A stretch of DNA of 64,000 nucleotides from contig JAFEAE010000015.1 in NCBI GenBank assembly GCA_018266575.1, forward strand, positions 1 to 64,000. The letters run 5' to 3'. Under the pieces are notes generated by a model, which saw only the letters and a program-made list of their open reading frames with translations, made no database searches and had not been told where the DNA came from. How positions within the stretch are numbered: position 1 is the stretch's first letter; each line of letters starts with the position of its first letter. This stretch comes from Bacteroidota bacterium. Lineage in GTDB: Bacteria > Bacteroidota > Bacteroidia > Chitinophagales > Chitinophagaceae. The translations under genes were made by a program, and so were the position numbers. Positions 1-7,868 of the stretch are shown here, one piece after another.

Positions 1-1100
1 AAAAATATTTTCTTCTTGTATAAAAAATAACACAGGTACCACTCCAATCCAAATACAGATAATGAGCTTAAGATCAATGTCAGCATTTCCGGGGTGTTGA
101 TATATGAAAGCAAATTGCTGCTGATAGTTGTAATATATTTTGTGAACCACCTATCGCCGACAATTTCAAAAAACAGGTAAATAAAAATCGAATTCATCCC
201 GACGATTGTAAAGAACTGCAAATGTTTCCGATGGTCTTTGATATCGATCCACCAATAACTTGCAGATAAAAAGCATAAACACCAGCCAAGAGAAGCTAAT
301 GTAAATGATGAGGTTGCAATTCGTTTAATGATGGGCGTTATATGTGCGAGATCCAGGCCGTAGCCAAGAATAAAACAGATAACAGCCCAGGTCAGCATTG
401 TTTTTATTTTATCTTTCCCGTTGATCAATAATTTCCCGGCAATTGCCCCCGCGATCGTATGCACTGCTGTAGGAATACAATTGATAGCAACCCATCCGCC
501 ATCATTGGTTTTGTTCATTAATAACAAATCGACGTAATTGCCGAAGTTGTGTTGATCGGCAAACGGCTGATTAAAACCCGGAATATTCGTGAACCTGTAC
601 AATGCTTCGGTCAATAATAATAATGCAACACAAGTAATGATCTGTGCTGTTACGCTCCACCGGAAAATTAAAAACGCAACAAGCGTGGTGAATGAAAGTT
701 GTGTCAACACATCCCATAATTCGAAAGATAATTTTGTGCCGCGGACTGCATAATCAAGTACTCCCCAGAAAAAAAGCCAGAAACATCTTTTCAATGTTTT
801 TTTGAAGGATTGGTTCCATGTCATTCCTTGTGAAGCCTGCTTTGTTAATGAAAATGCCATAGCGACACCAGCCATAAACATAAATGAAGGCTGGATCAAA
901 TCCCAGAAACGCAAACCATTCCATGGATGATGTTGAAATTGCAGGAAGAAATTATTTAACACGGGTTGACCTGATGTAGCATCAAACAGGTGTTCATAAA
1001 AACCGGTGCTTTCGAGTGCAAGGAGTACCATAATTAATCCGCGTAAAAAATCTAATGAAAGCAGCCGTTGTGTTGGTTGTTGGTTGGGTAGTTGGGGCAT
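1..1100 (-). CDS. DUF5009 / HGSNAT-like membrane acyltransferase, 3' end outside window
   Basis: Reading right to left from the ATG at 1100, the frame is open to the window edge (about 366 codons), so the C-terminus is missing. Residues 13-22 read LLSLDFLRGL, the signature start of the heparan-alpha-glucosaminide N-acetyltransferase-like (COG4299/DUF5009) family, followed by many hydrophobic helices and the segment FMAGVAMAFSLTK. Family members are polytopic inner-membrane proteins thought to transfer acyl groups to sugars; the substrate here is unknown. It is divergent from the trp operon and shares the short 1101-1174 gap with the trp leader promoter. The family call is firm, the function is inferred. 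Confidence 0.85.
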   Translation of the reverse strand, partial: MPQLPNQQPTQRLLSLDFLRGLIMVLLALESTGFYEHLFDATSGQPVLNNFFLQFQHHPWNGLRFWDLIQPSFMFMAGVAMAFSLTKQASQGMTWNQSFKKTLKRCFWLFFWGVLDYAVRGTKLSFELWDVLTQLSFTTLVAFLIFRWSVTAQIITCVALLLLTEALYRFTNIPGFNQPFADQHNFGNYVDLLLMNKTNDGGWVAINCIPTAVHTIAGAIAGKLLINGKDKIKTMLTWAVICFILGYGLDLAHITPIIKRIATSSFTLASLGWCLCFLSASYWWIDIKDHRKHLQFFTIVGMNSIFIYLFFEIVGDRWFTKYITTISSNLLSYINTPEMLTLILSSLSVFGLEWYLCYFLYKKKIF

Positions 1101-1135
1101 GATGAAAATTTATAAGCAGAAAATTTAAGAATAAA

Positions 1136-1167
1136 CTTGGTAGTTAACAAAAAAGCTTTCATATTTG
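1136..1167 (+). promoter_or_regulatory. Candidate promoter of the trp operon
   Basis: CATATTTG at 1160-1167 matches the Bacteroidota -7 consensus TAnnTTTG at all but the first base, and CTTGG at 1136-1140 sits about 19 bases upstream as a weak -33 element. If used, transcription would start around 1172-1175, essentially on the A of the leader-peptide ATG. This is a pattern match only. Confidence 0.4.
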
Positions 1168-1174
1168 CAATGCA

Positions 1175-1237
1175 ATGAAACAAATTCAACTCAATATTCA
1201 GTGGTGGTGGCATACAAACCTTTTCCGGGGCTTGTAA
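1175..1237 (+). CDS. trpL: trp operon leader peptide (20 aa, three consecutive Trp codons)
   Basis: A 20-codon ORF, MKQIQLNIQWWWHTNLFRGL, ends in TAA at 1235. Codons 10-12 (1202-1210) are TGG TGG TGG, which is very improbable by chance and typical of ribosome-mediated attenuation leaders. It lies 284 bases upstream of trpE and directly in front of a competing antiterminator/terminator structure. The peptide itself probably has no function. Its translation measures charged tRNA-Trp: a ribosome stalled on the Trp codons would leave 1226-1233 free to pair downstream, whereas a ribosome reaching the stop codon would cover it. An ATG at 1170 in another frame stops after two codons, so 1175 is the start. 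Confidence 0.9.
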   Translation: MKQIQLNIQWWWHTNLFRGL

Positions 1238-1279
1238 GCAGCTATTGTTGTTTATTGAATAAAAATATTCAAAGCCCCG
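1226..1279 (+). promoter_or_regulatory. trp attenuator: antiterminator pairing
   Basis: CGGGGCTT at 1226-1233, the last codons of the leader peptide, is exactly complementary to AAGCCCCG at 1272-1279. The second segment is also the 5' arm of the terminator hairpin, so the two structures exclude each other. This is a compact three-segment attenuator in which the leader coding sequence itself supplies the antiterminator strand. Confidence 0.82.
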
Positions 1280-1297
1280 AGTAAATCGGGGCTTTTT
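1271..1297 (+). terminator. trp attenuator: intrinsic terminator
   Basis: AGCCCCGA (1273-1280) and TCGGGGCT (1286-1293) form a perfect GC-rich 8-bp stem with a five-base loop, extended by A-T pairs and followed by a T run to 1297. It precedes trpE by about 220 bases and is not at the end of any gene except the leader peptide, so it fits a regulated premature terminator. Confidence 0.88.
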
Positions 1298-1424
1298 GTT
1301 TGCCAGGATTTTGACCTGATTTTGCTGATTCATCTGAATCAGAAGAATCGGTTTTAATAAGGATAAAATCGAGGTTCAGATGGAGAATATTAAATCGGTT
1401 GTATGTTGCCGTTAGTGAAACGAT

Positions 1425-1491
1425 GAATAGAATTGTTACAGTACAAGAGTGCGACGCAACGATGATGAGGAGAGAACAAATGCCGGATACA
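1425..1491 (+). repeat. Dispersed intergenic repeat, copy A (empty internal site)
   Basis: Contains the family core AGTACAAGAGTGCGA joined directly to CGCAACGATG, with a degenerate CAAATGCCGGATAC end. Similar units lie at 6241, 7588, 10649, 11821, 37130, 46742 and 59001. Compared with copies B, C and E, this copy lacks the 20-base palindrome at the GTGCGA/CGCAACG junction. It lies between the trp attenuator and trpE. Confidence 0.75.
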
Positions 1492-1520
1492 TAAAATAAA
1501 AAATCAGCCGGAAGCGAGAT

Positions 1521-2936
1521 ATGAAAAAAATAGAGATCAAAACGGAGTTTAAAAAAATTTTGTCGGACGTGTACACACCGGTGGGGATTTACCTGCGCCT
1601 GCGCGACCGTTTCCGTGATACGATTTTGCTGGAGAGCACGGATTACCATGTGGCGGAAAACAGTTATTCGTTTATCGGTATTAATGCGATCGCCGGAATT
1701 GAAATTACCGACACGAAAAATATCGAGTTCAAATTGCCCGGACAGCATCCTGAAAAAATTGCGATAGCGCATCCGAATGAAGTGCCAAAATTATTGTGGG
1801 AATTTATGCATCGGTTTGATGTGCAACCGGCGAAAGAAAAACCGGTGCGGACTGCGCAGGGGTTGTTTGGATATACTACATTTGATGCGATACAGTTTTT
1901 TGATACAGTCAAGCTCGCGGCTCGCAGCTCGCAGCTCAATGCTATTCCGCTAATGCGTTATCGGTTATACCAGTACGTTATAGCGATCAATCATTTCAAG
2001 GATGAGTTGTATGTCTGCGAGAATAAGATCGCGGGAATAGAAAGCGAGGTAGCTGTTGTGGAATCGTTGATAAAAAGTAAAGATGTTCCTGCATATCCTT
2101 TCCTGGCAAAAGGCGAAGAAACATCGAATATGACAGATGAAGATTATATGGAAATGGTGAAGAAAGGTATTGCGAGTTGTTACCGCGGAGATGTTTTTCA
2201 GATTGTGCTGAGCAGAAGGTTTCAACAAAGCTTTACCGGCGATGAATTCAATGTGTACCGTGCGTTGCGGAATATTAACCCCTCGCCGTATTTATTTTTC
2301 TTTGATTACGGAGATTATAAACTCATCGGTTCTTCACCGGAATCGCAGTTGCTGATACAGAATGGGAAAGCGATCGTTCATCCGATCGCAGGAACTTTTA
2401 AGCGTACTGGTGATGATGAGATCGATCAGCAGATGGCAGAAAAATTATTGAATGACTCGAAAGAAAATGCAGAGCATGTGATGTTGGTCGACCTGGCAAG
2501 AAATGACCTCAGCCGTTTGTGTGATGAAGTTTCGGTTGTGCATTACCGTCAGGTTCAATACTATTCGCATGTGATACATCTTGTAAGTGAAGTCCGCGGC
2601 AAAGTGAGGGAGAATACAAACCCGTTTGAGTTATTAGCAGTGACATTTCCGGCAGGCACATTGAGCGGTGCTCCAAAATTCAAAGCGATGAACCTGATTG
2701 ATGCGTATGAGCCAACGGCGAGAAGCTATTATGGCGGATGTATAGGTTTTATGGGATTTGACGGTACTTGTGTACATGCGATTATGATCCGTACTTTTTT
2801 AAGCAAACAAAATACATTGTTTTACCAGGCAGGTGCAGGAATTGTTGCAGCATCAAAACCGGAAAGTGAATTGCAGGAAGTGAATAATAAATTAGGAGCG
2901 TTGAAGAAAGCGATCGGGGCGGCGGAGAATATTTAG
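1521..2936 (+). CDS. trpE: Anthranilate synthase component I
   Basis: Chorismate-utilising enzyme of 471 aa that, with TrpG, makes anthranilate from chorismate and glutamine, the first committed step to tryptophan. The N-terminal LLES motif (residues 35-38) is the conserved tryptophan feedback site; the C-terminal chorismate-binding domain (about 205-465) shows FPAGTLSGAPKFKAM and GCIGFMG. The ATG at 1521 follows a weak GGAAG. First structural gene after the attenuator. Residues about 131-141 (AARSSQLNA region, bases 1913-1938) are encoded by a tandem word repeat, CTCGCGGCTCGCAGCTCGCA and onward, that looks like inserted intergenic-type sequence in a surface loop. Confidence 0.97.
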   Translation: MKKIEIKTEFKKILSDVYTPVGIYLRLRDRFRDTILLESTDYHVAENSYSFIGINAIAGIEITDTKNIEFKLPGQHPEKIAIAHPNEVPKLLWEFMHRFDVQPAKEKPVRTAQGLFGYTTFDAIQFFDTVKLAARSSQLNAIPLMRYRLYQYVIAINHFKDELYVCENKIAGIESEVAVVESLIKSKDVPAYPFLAKGEETSNMTDEDYMEMVKKGIASCYRGDVFQIVLSRRFQQSFTGDEFNVYRALRNINPSPYLFFFDYGDYKLIGSSPESQLLIQNGKAIVHPIAGTFKRTGDDEIDQQMAEKLLNDSKENAEHVMLVDLARNDLSRLCDEVSVVHYRQVQYYSHVIHLVSEVRGKVRENTNPFELLAVTFPAGTLSGAPKFKAMNLIDAYEPTARSYYGGCIGFMGFDGTCVHAIMIRTFLSKQNTLFYQAGAGIVAASKPESELQEVNNKLGALKKAIGAAENI

Positions 2937-2998
2937 TTCATAGTTCGTAGTTGATGGCTCATAGCAATGAACCGTCAACTATGAACCATCAACCAAGC
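2936..2998 (+). repeat. trpE-trpG word-repeat hairpin
   Basis: GTTGATGGCTCATA near 2950-2963 pairs with TATGAACCATCAAC near 2980-2994 with one mismatch. Flanking sequence repeats GTTCATAGTTCGTAGTTGATG-type words. It lies between the trpE stop and the trpG start, so it may form a stem in the polycistronic mRNA. Confidence 0.6.
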
Positions 2999-3001
2999 AA
3001 A

Positions 3002-3616
3002 ATGAGAATATTAGTATTTGACAATTACGATTCGTTTACGTACAACTTAGTGCACTTGGTGGAAAAGATTTTGCATCAGAAAGTAGATGTATATCGTAAC
3101 GACCAGATTCCGATGGAGCAAGTGACAGTATATGATAAAATAATTTTATCGCCCGGGCCCGGCATTCCGGAAGAAGCAGGGTTATTGCTTCCATTGATCA
3201 AAGAGTATGCTTCAACAAAATCTATACTGGGCGTATGTTTGGGGCACCAGGCAATCGGAGAGGCGTTTGGTGGAAAGCTAATTAACCTTTCAACGGTGTA
3301 TCATGGAGTGGCAACGGACGTGAGTATCGTCAATGGTCAATCGTCAATGATGAGTGAGAAAGATTCACCGCTTGCCCTTCACCCTTCACGGGAATTATTT
3401 GATGGGTTGCCTGATAAATTCGAAGTCGGCCGTTATCACAGTTGGGTAGTGAGTGATGAAAATTTCCCGAAAGAATTGGAAGTAACTGCACGTGATGATA
3501 ATAATTATATCATGGCGTTGCAACATAAAACGTATGATGTACAAGGAGTGCAGTTTCATCCGGAAAGTGTGCTGACGCCATTGGGAGAAAAGATTATGAG
3601 GAATTGGCTTGTCTGA
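3002..3616 (+). CDS. trpG: Anthranilate synthase component II (glutamine amidotransferase)
   Basis: Class I glutamine amidotransferase that supplies ammonia to TrpE. The ATG at 3002 is chosen because the product then begins MRILVFDNYDSFTYNLVHL as in the family; in-frame starts back to 2951 would translate the intergenic hairpin. The nucleophile elbow GVCLGHQAIG supplies the catalytic Cys, and VQFHPESVLT supplies the His and Glu. Length 204 aa, slightly long: between HGVATDV and ELFDGLPDKFEVGRYHSW there are about 20 extra residues (SIVNGQSSMMSEKDS and on) encoded by 3324-3395, made of GTCAATGGTCAATCGTCAAT and CCCTTCACCCTTCAC words as found between genes. Confidence 0.96.
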   Translation: MRILVFDNYDSFTYNLVHLVEKILHQKVDVYRNDQIPMEQVTVYDKIILSPGPGIPEEAGLLLPLIKEYASTKSILGVCLGHQAIGEAFGGKLINLSTVYHGVATDVSIVNGQSSMMSEKDSPLALHPSRELFDGLPDKFEVGRYHSWVVSDENFPKELEVTARDDNNYIMALQHKTYDVQGVQFHPESVLTPLGEKIMRNWLV

Positions 3617-3618
3617 AA

Positions 3619-3727
3619 CCCCCAACCCCTGAAGGGGCATTGGTGAATCGCAAATAAAAATTAATACTAATAACCTTCTGAATTTCTTAGAGATTTGGAA
3701 CAAAATTCCCCTTTAGGGGACAGGGGT
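3619..3727 (+). repeat. CCCCTnAAGGGG paired element between trpG and trpD
   Basis: CCCCCAACCCCTGAAGGGG (3619-3637) and CCCCTTTAGGGGACAGGGG (3708-3726) are imperfect reverse complements about 70 bases apart, and each arm is itself a small palindrome. The second arm ends just before the trpD ATG. A single arm of the same element occurs inside the hisH coding sequence at 8994-9012. Confidence 0.65.
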
Positions 3728-4720
3728 ATGAAAAAAATCTTACAATATTTATTTGAATACAAAACATTAACACGCGAACTGGCGAAAGAAGCACTCGTAA
3801 ATATTTCCAAAGGAGCGTATAATGAAAGTGAGATCGCTGCATTTATAACGGTGTTCCTTATGCGCAGTATCACCATTGATGAATTGCAGGGATTTCGGGA
3901 TGCACTTTTGGAATTATGTGTTCGTGCAGATTTGAACGGAAATGAAACGATTGATATTGTTGGCACCGGCGGTGACGGGAAAAATACATTTAATATTTCA
4001 ACCCTTGCTTGTTTTATTGTTGCGGGTACCGGGCAAAAAGTGGCGAAGCACGGAAATTACGGAGCGTCGTCTATCAGTGGCGCATCGAATGTAATGGAGC
4101 AATTGGGATATAAATTCAAAAATGACAAATCACAATTGAAGAAAGAAGTGGAAGAAGCAAATATTTGTTTCCTTCATGCCCCGCTTTTTCACCCGGCTTT
4201 GAAAACTGTAGGGCCAATAAGAAAAAATTTAGGTGTTCGGACTTTCTTCAACATGCTTGGGCCAATGGTTAACCCGGCATTTCCGAAGTTTCAATTGGTC
4301 GGGGTTTATAATCTGGAGATGGCAAGAATTTATAATTATTTATTACAACAAACTGAAGGTACATTCACGATCATTCATAGTTTGGATGGATATGATGAAA
4401 TATCATTGACGAACGATACAAAAGTCATCACCAATGAAGGAGAAAAAATAATGACGCCGGAGCAATTGGGAAAGCGAATGGTGGAGGCAACTGATATTTC
4501 AGGAGGTGCGACTGTTGAAGAAGCAGCAAAGATTTTCCTGAAGATTTTACATGGCGAAGGAACGTGGGCGCAGAATGCCGTAGTACTGGCAAATGCTGCT
4601 ATGGCCTTGCACTGTACGGGGAATTATAAAACGTATGACGATGCATATCTTGCATCGGTAGAAAGTTTAGAGAGTGGCAGCGCGTATGAAGCGTTGAAGA
4701 AGTTGGTGGCGTTGCAATAA
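3728..4720 (+). CDS. trpD: Anthranilate phosphoribosyltransferase
   Basis: Transfers phosphoribose from PRPP to anthranilate. The 330-aa product carries the glycine-rich PRPP loop GTGGDGKNTFNIST and the following KHGNYGASSISGASNVMEQLG typical of the family; an N-terminal helical domain precedes it. The ATG at 3728 (MKKILQYLFEYKTL) is preferred to a TTG at 3695 because the extra residues would come from the CCCCTTTAGGGG repeat. No Shine-Dalgarno is visible, as usual in this phylum. Confidence 0.97.
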   Translation: MKKILQYLFEYKTLTRELAKEALVNISKGAYNESEIAAFITVFLMRSITIDELQGFRDALLELCVRADLNGNETIDIVGTGGDGKNTFNISTLACFIVAGTGQKVAKHGNYGASSISGASNVMEQLGYKFKNDKSQLKKEVEEANICFLHAPLFHPALKTVGPIRKNLGVRTFFNMLGPMVNPAFPKFQLVGVYNLEMARIYNYLLQQTEGTFTIIHSLDGYDEISLTNDTKVITNEGEKIMTPEQLGKRMVEATDISGGATVEEAAKIFLKILHGEGTWAQNAVVLANAAMALHCTGNYKTYDDAYLASVESLESGSAYEALKKLVALQ

Positions 4721-4723
4721 AGT

Positions 4724-4800
4724 ATGAACTATAAACTATGAAGTATGAGTTCTTCAAAATGCAACACACTTCATAGTTCATAGTTCATAATTCATACTTA
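4724..4800 (+). repeat. trpD-trpC word-repeat hairpin
   Basis: AAGTATGAACTATAAACTAT and onward (about 4726-4755) is an imperfect reverse complement of the stretch about 4768-4800, which repeats TTCATAGTTCATAGTTCATA. The stem could be about 30 bp and fills the whole gap up to the trpC start. Each arm is a run of degenerate 7-9 base words. Confidence 0.65.
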
Positions 4801-4806
4801 ACAAAC

Positions 4807-5598
4807 ATGAATATTTTAGATACGATAATTGAAAGTAAGAAGTTGGAAGTAAGAAGTAAGAAGTCTGAAGTAGGAATTTCTGACCTGGGGAAATCTGAAT
4901 TTTTTTCAAGGGAAACTTTGTCGCTGAAAGAATTTTTATTGAATGATAATAGAACCGGGATCATTGCGGAATTCAAAAGGCGATCACCATCAAAGGGAAT
5001 TATTAATGGTGATGCTGATGTGGTAAAAATAACTTCTGCGTATGCAGATAATGGAGCATCAGCACTATCAGTATTAACAGATGAAATTTTTTTTGGTGGA
5101 AGTTCAAACGATTTAATACAGGCAAGAGTCAATCAAATACCAATCCTTAGAAAAGATTTTATTGTGGACGAATACCAGGTCGCAGAGGCAAAATCAATTG
5201 GTGCCGATGTTATTTTATTGATCGCTGCCTGTTTATCGCCACAACAAGTGAGGATATTAGCGAAATTTGCAAAAGAGTTACAGCTTGAGGTTTTATTAGA
5301 ACTGCATGCAGAAGAAGAACTCGGACATATTTGCGATGAAACGGAAATTGTGGGCATCAATAACCGCAACCTGAAAACCTTTGAAGTGGATATCGACAGA
5401 AGTCTGCGGATGGCAGAAAAAATACCTGCAGAAAAAATTAAAGTAGCAGAAAGCGGAATCAGCTCGGTAGAAAATATAACCTTATTCAAACAACATGGTT
5501 TTCGCGGTTTTCTGATAGGCGAAAATTTCATGAAAGAAAAAGACCCTGCGGTTGCATTTGCCTCATTTGTAAACAAACTAAAAACTGTTTCTCCATGA
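4807..5598 (+). CDS. trpC: Indole-3-glycerol-phosphate synthase
   Basis: TIM-barrel enzyme (263 aa) converting CdRP to indole-3-glycerol phosphate. IIAEFKRRSPSKG gives the catalytic Lys/Glu strand, ILRKDFIVDEYQV the second catalytic Lys region, and GINNRNLKTFEVD and VAESGISS the phosphate-binding end. Residues 10-23 (ESKKLEVRSKKSEV) are encoded by 4834-4878, a near-tandem AGAAGTNNGAAGTAAGAAGT repeat not expected in this family, again resembling an intergenic word repeat captured by the gene. The stop overlaps the trpF start (ATGA), so translation of the two is probably coupled. Confidence 0.97.
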   Translation: MNILDTIIESKKLEVRSKKSEVGISDLGKSEFFSRETLSLKEFLLNDNRTGIIAEFKRRSPSKGIINGDADVVKITSAYADNGASALSVLTDEIFFGGSSNDLIQARVNQIPILRKDFIVDEYQVAEAKSIGADVILLIAACLSPQQVRILAKFAKELQLEVLLELHAEEELGHICDETEIVGINNRNLKTFEVDIDRSLRMAEKIPAEKIKVAESGISSVENITLFKQHGFRGFLIGENFMKEKDPAVAFASFVNKLKTVSP

Positions 5599-6230
5599 GG
5601 GTAAAAGTTTGTGGCATGACCCAACTCGACCAGGTAAAAAAACTGGAGGAGATGGGCGTAGACTTAGCAGGTTTTATTTTCTATCCGAAATCGCCACGTT
5701 ACGTTGCGAAACATCTGAGCGGCGAACAATTGAAAAAAGCAAAAGTGAGGTTGGGAAAAGTGGGTGTGTTTGTTCACGCAACGTATGAAGAGGTGATGAA
5801 ATGCGTGGATGATTACGGTTTGGATATGGTGCAACTGCATGGCGACGAAACACCGCGTTTTTGTGAGCAACTCGCAAATTATGTCACGGTGATTAAAGTA
5901 TTTCGCTTTGCAGAAAATGACCCGGTGGAATGGATCATGAAACCGTATGAAGATTCCTGTGACATGTTTTTGTTCGATACGCTCGGAGTCGGTTATGGCG
6001 GAACCGGAAAAAAATTCAATTGGGATATGTTGAAAACGGTACCAATGGATAAACTGTTTTATTTAAGTGGCGGCATTGAACCGGAAGACGCAGATAAATT
6101 AAAAGAGTTTGAGCATGGGCCCTGGGCAAAAAAATTATTTGCTGCTGATATCAATAGCAGGTTTGAGATTTCACCGGGTGTAAAGGATTTAAAAAAGGTG
6201 GAAAAGTTTGTGAAGGAATTGAAGCAGTAG
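5595..6230 (+). CDS. trpF: Phosphoribosylanthranilate isomerase
   Basis: Amadori isomerase (211 aa) acting between TrpD and TrpC. It begins MRVKVCGMTQLDQV, with the catalytic Cys in KVCGMT, and has the catalytic Asp in FLFDTLGVGYGGTGKKFNWD. The C-terminal LSGGIEPEDADKL and AADINSRFEISPGVKD are the phosphate-binding segments. It overlaps trpC by 4 bases. A 121-base gap holding dispersed repeat copy B separates it from trpB. Confidence 0.97.
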   Translation: MRVKVCGMTQLDQVKKLEEMGVDLAGFIFYPKSPRYVAKHLSGEQLKKAKVRLGKVGVFVHATYEEVMKCVDDYGLDMVQLHGDETPRFCEQLANYVTVIKVFRFAENDPVEWIMKPYEDSCDMFLFDTLGVGYGGTGKKFNWDMLKTVPMDKLFYLSGGIEPEDADKLKEFEHGPWAKKLFAADINSRFEISPGVKDLKKVEKFVKELKQ

Positions 6231-6240
6231 CCGAATTTAA

Positions 6241-6320
6241 TATCTACTGTACAAGAGTGCGACCTGCCTACCGGCAGGCAGGCGCAACGATGTTTAATAG
6301 AATTACAAATGCTGGTTACC
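6241..6320 (+). repeat. Dispersed intergenic repeat, copy B (palindrome-filled)
   Basis: Core TGTACAAGAGTGCGA, then the 20-base near-palindrome CCTGCCTACCGGCAGGCAGG (6263-6282), then CGCAACGATG, ending in CAAATGCTGGTTACC. It occupies most of the trpF-trpB gap. Confidence 0.8.
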
Positions 6321-6351
6321 AAAAAATAAAACTAAAATTATCAGGGAAAAA

Positions 6352-7572
6352 ATGATAAACCGAATTACATCTCTCAACAAAGGCACCTACAAACAACCGA
6401 ATATTTTCGGGTATTACGGAAATTTCGGTGGCGCTTACATTCCCGAGATGCTTCACAGAAATGTGGAAGAATTGAAGACGAGGTATATTGAAATCATGTA
6501 TGAAGATTCTTTTCAAAAAGAATTTTATGCATTGCTGAAAAATTATGTCGGCCGTCCGACGCCGTTATATCTCGCAAAACGCCTGAGTAAAAAATACAAT
6601 ACGGAAATTTTTCTGAAGCGTGAAGATCTTTGTCACACCGGTGCGCATAAGATCAATAATACGATCGGGCAGATTTTATTAGCGCAACGTCTCGGGAAAA
6701 AAAGGATCATCGCAGAAACAGGAGCGGGGCAACATGGAGTTGCAACTGCAACGGTATGTGCGTTGAAAGGTGTTGAATGCATTGTGTACATGGGAGAAAA
6801 AGATATTGAACGTCAGGCGCCGAATGTTGCACGAATGAGAATGCTCGGTGCGAAAGTAATACCTGCAACAAGTGGAAGCAAAACACTGAAAGATGCAACA
6901 AATGAAGCGATCCGCGATTGGATCAACAATCCTAACGACACACATTATATCATCGGAAGTGTTGTTGGCCCACATCCGTATCCGGATATGGTGGCGCGTT
7001 TTCAAAGTGTGATCAGCGAAGAAATAAAAAAACAACTCAAAGAAGAAACAGGAAGCGAATTGCCGACGCATGTGATGGCTTGCGTTGGCGGTGGAAGCAA
7101 TGCGGCCGGTGCGTTCTATAATTTTTTAGATGACATGAGTGTTGAATTGATTGCCGTTGAAGCTGCCGGCCATGGTGTGCAAAGCGGAATGAGCGCTGCA
7201 ACGACACAACTCGGAAAACCGGGCGTTTTGCATGGCAGCAAAAGTTTGGTGATGCAAACCGAAGATGGCCAGGTTGTAGAGCCGCACAGTATTTCAGCGG
7301 GTTTGGATTATCCGGGAATCGGCCCGATGCATGCGCATTTGTTTGAAAGCGGACGTGCAAAATTTTTAAGTGCAACCGATGATGAAGCATTGAATGCAGC
7401 ATTCCTTCTTGCAAAACTCGAAGGAATTATTCCTGCGCTCGAATCTGCACATGCACTTGCTGCGCTTGAACAAGTAAAGTTCAACGAAAAAAATACAGTG
7501 GTGATTTGCCTGAGCGGAAGAGGCGATAAAGATTTGAGTACATACATGCGGGAATTGGAAGTGCGTGGATAG
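6352..7572 (+). CDS. trpB: Tryptophan synthase beta chain
   Basis: PLP enzyme (406 aa) that condenses indole with serine. [11 protein letters not shown] contains the PLP lysine (K100); [15 protein letters not shown] carries the catalytic Glu segment; [12 protein letters not shown] is the phosphate cup; ending [14 protein letters not shown]. The N-terminus [15 protein letters not shown] is the standard TrpB1 form that works in an alpha2-beta2 complex with TrpA, encoded next. Confidence 0.98.
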   Translation: MINRITSLNKGTYKQPNIFGYYGNFGGAYIPEMLHRNVEELKTRYIEIMYEDSFQKEFYALLKNYVGRPTPLYLAKRLSKKYNTEIFLKREDLCHTGAHKINNTIGQILLAQRLGKKRIIAETGAGQHGVATATVCALKGVECIVYMGEKDIERQAPNVARMRMLGAKVIPATSGSKTLKDATNEAIRDWINNPNDTHYIIGSVVGPHPYPDMVARFQSVISEEIKKQLKEETGSELPTHVMACVGGGSNAAGAFYNFLDDMSVELIAVEAAGHGVQSGMSAATTQLGKPGVLHGSKSLVMQTEDGQVVEPHSISAGLDYPGIGPMHAHLFESGRAKFLSATDDEALNAAFLLAKLEGIIPALESAHALAALEQVKFNEKNTVVICLSGRGDKDLSTYMRELEVRG

Positions 7573-7587
7573 AAATATTTTTTTATT

Positions 7588-7700
7588 GTATAACCAACAT
7601 TAGTAATTCTGTTAAGTATCGTTGCGCCTGCCTGCCGGTAGGCAGGTCGCACACTTGTACCGAAGAATTTTTATTGAGCTTCAGTTTAGCTTCGCAAAAC
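7588..7700 (-). repeat. Dispersed intergenic repeat, copy C (palindrome-filled, inverted)
   Basis: Inverse orientation to copies A and B: ATCGTTGCG, then the near-palindrome CCTGCCTGCCGGTAGGCAGG (7627-7646), then TCGCACACTTGTACCGAAG and TTATTGAGCTTCAGTTT. It lies in the trpB-trpA gap. Confidence 0.8.
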
Positions 7701-7730
7701 ATACATGCATTAAATCGAAATGGAAAATAA

Positions 7731-7857
7731 ACAATCAACATTCAATAGTCAATACTCAAGATTCAAGTAAAGAAAATTGAGTAAATGTTGCGGTGTTCTT
7801 TTTTGAAGGTGTATTTAATTTGAACATTGAATATTGAGTGTTGATTATTGAATGTTA
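7731..7857 (+). repeat. trpB-trpA word-repeat hairpin
   Basis: The arm at 7731-7768, made of CAATCAACATTCAATAGTCA-type words, is an imperfect reverse complement of 7820-7857, made of TGAATATTGAGTGTTGATTA-type words. About 50 bases separate the arms. It ends just before the trpA start. Confidence 0.6.
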
Positions 7858-7868
7858 TAAAAATAAAG

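Noticed and set aside
3695-3727. N-terminal extension of trpD from a TTG start
   Set aside because: The added residues come from the CCCCTTTAGGGG repeat, and the family N-terminus begins at the ATG at 3728.
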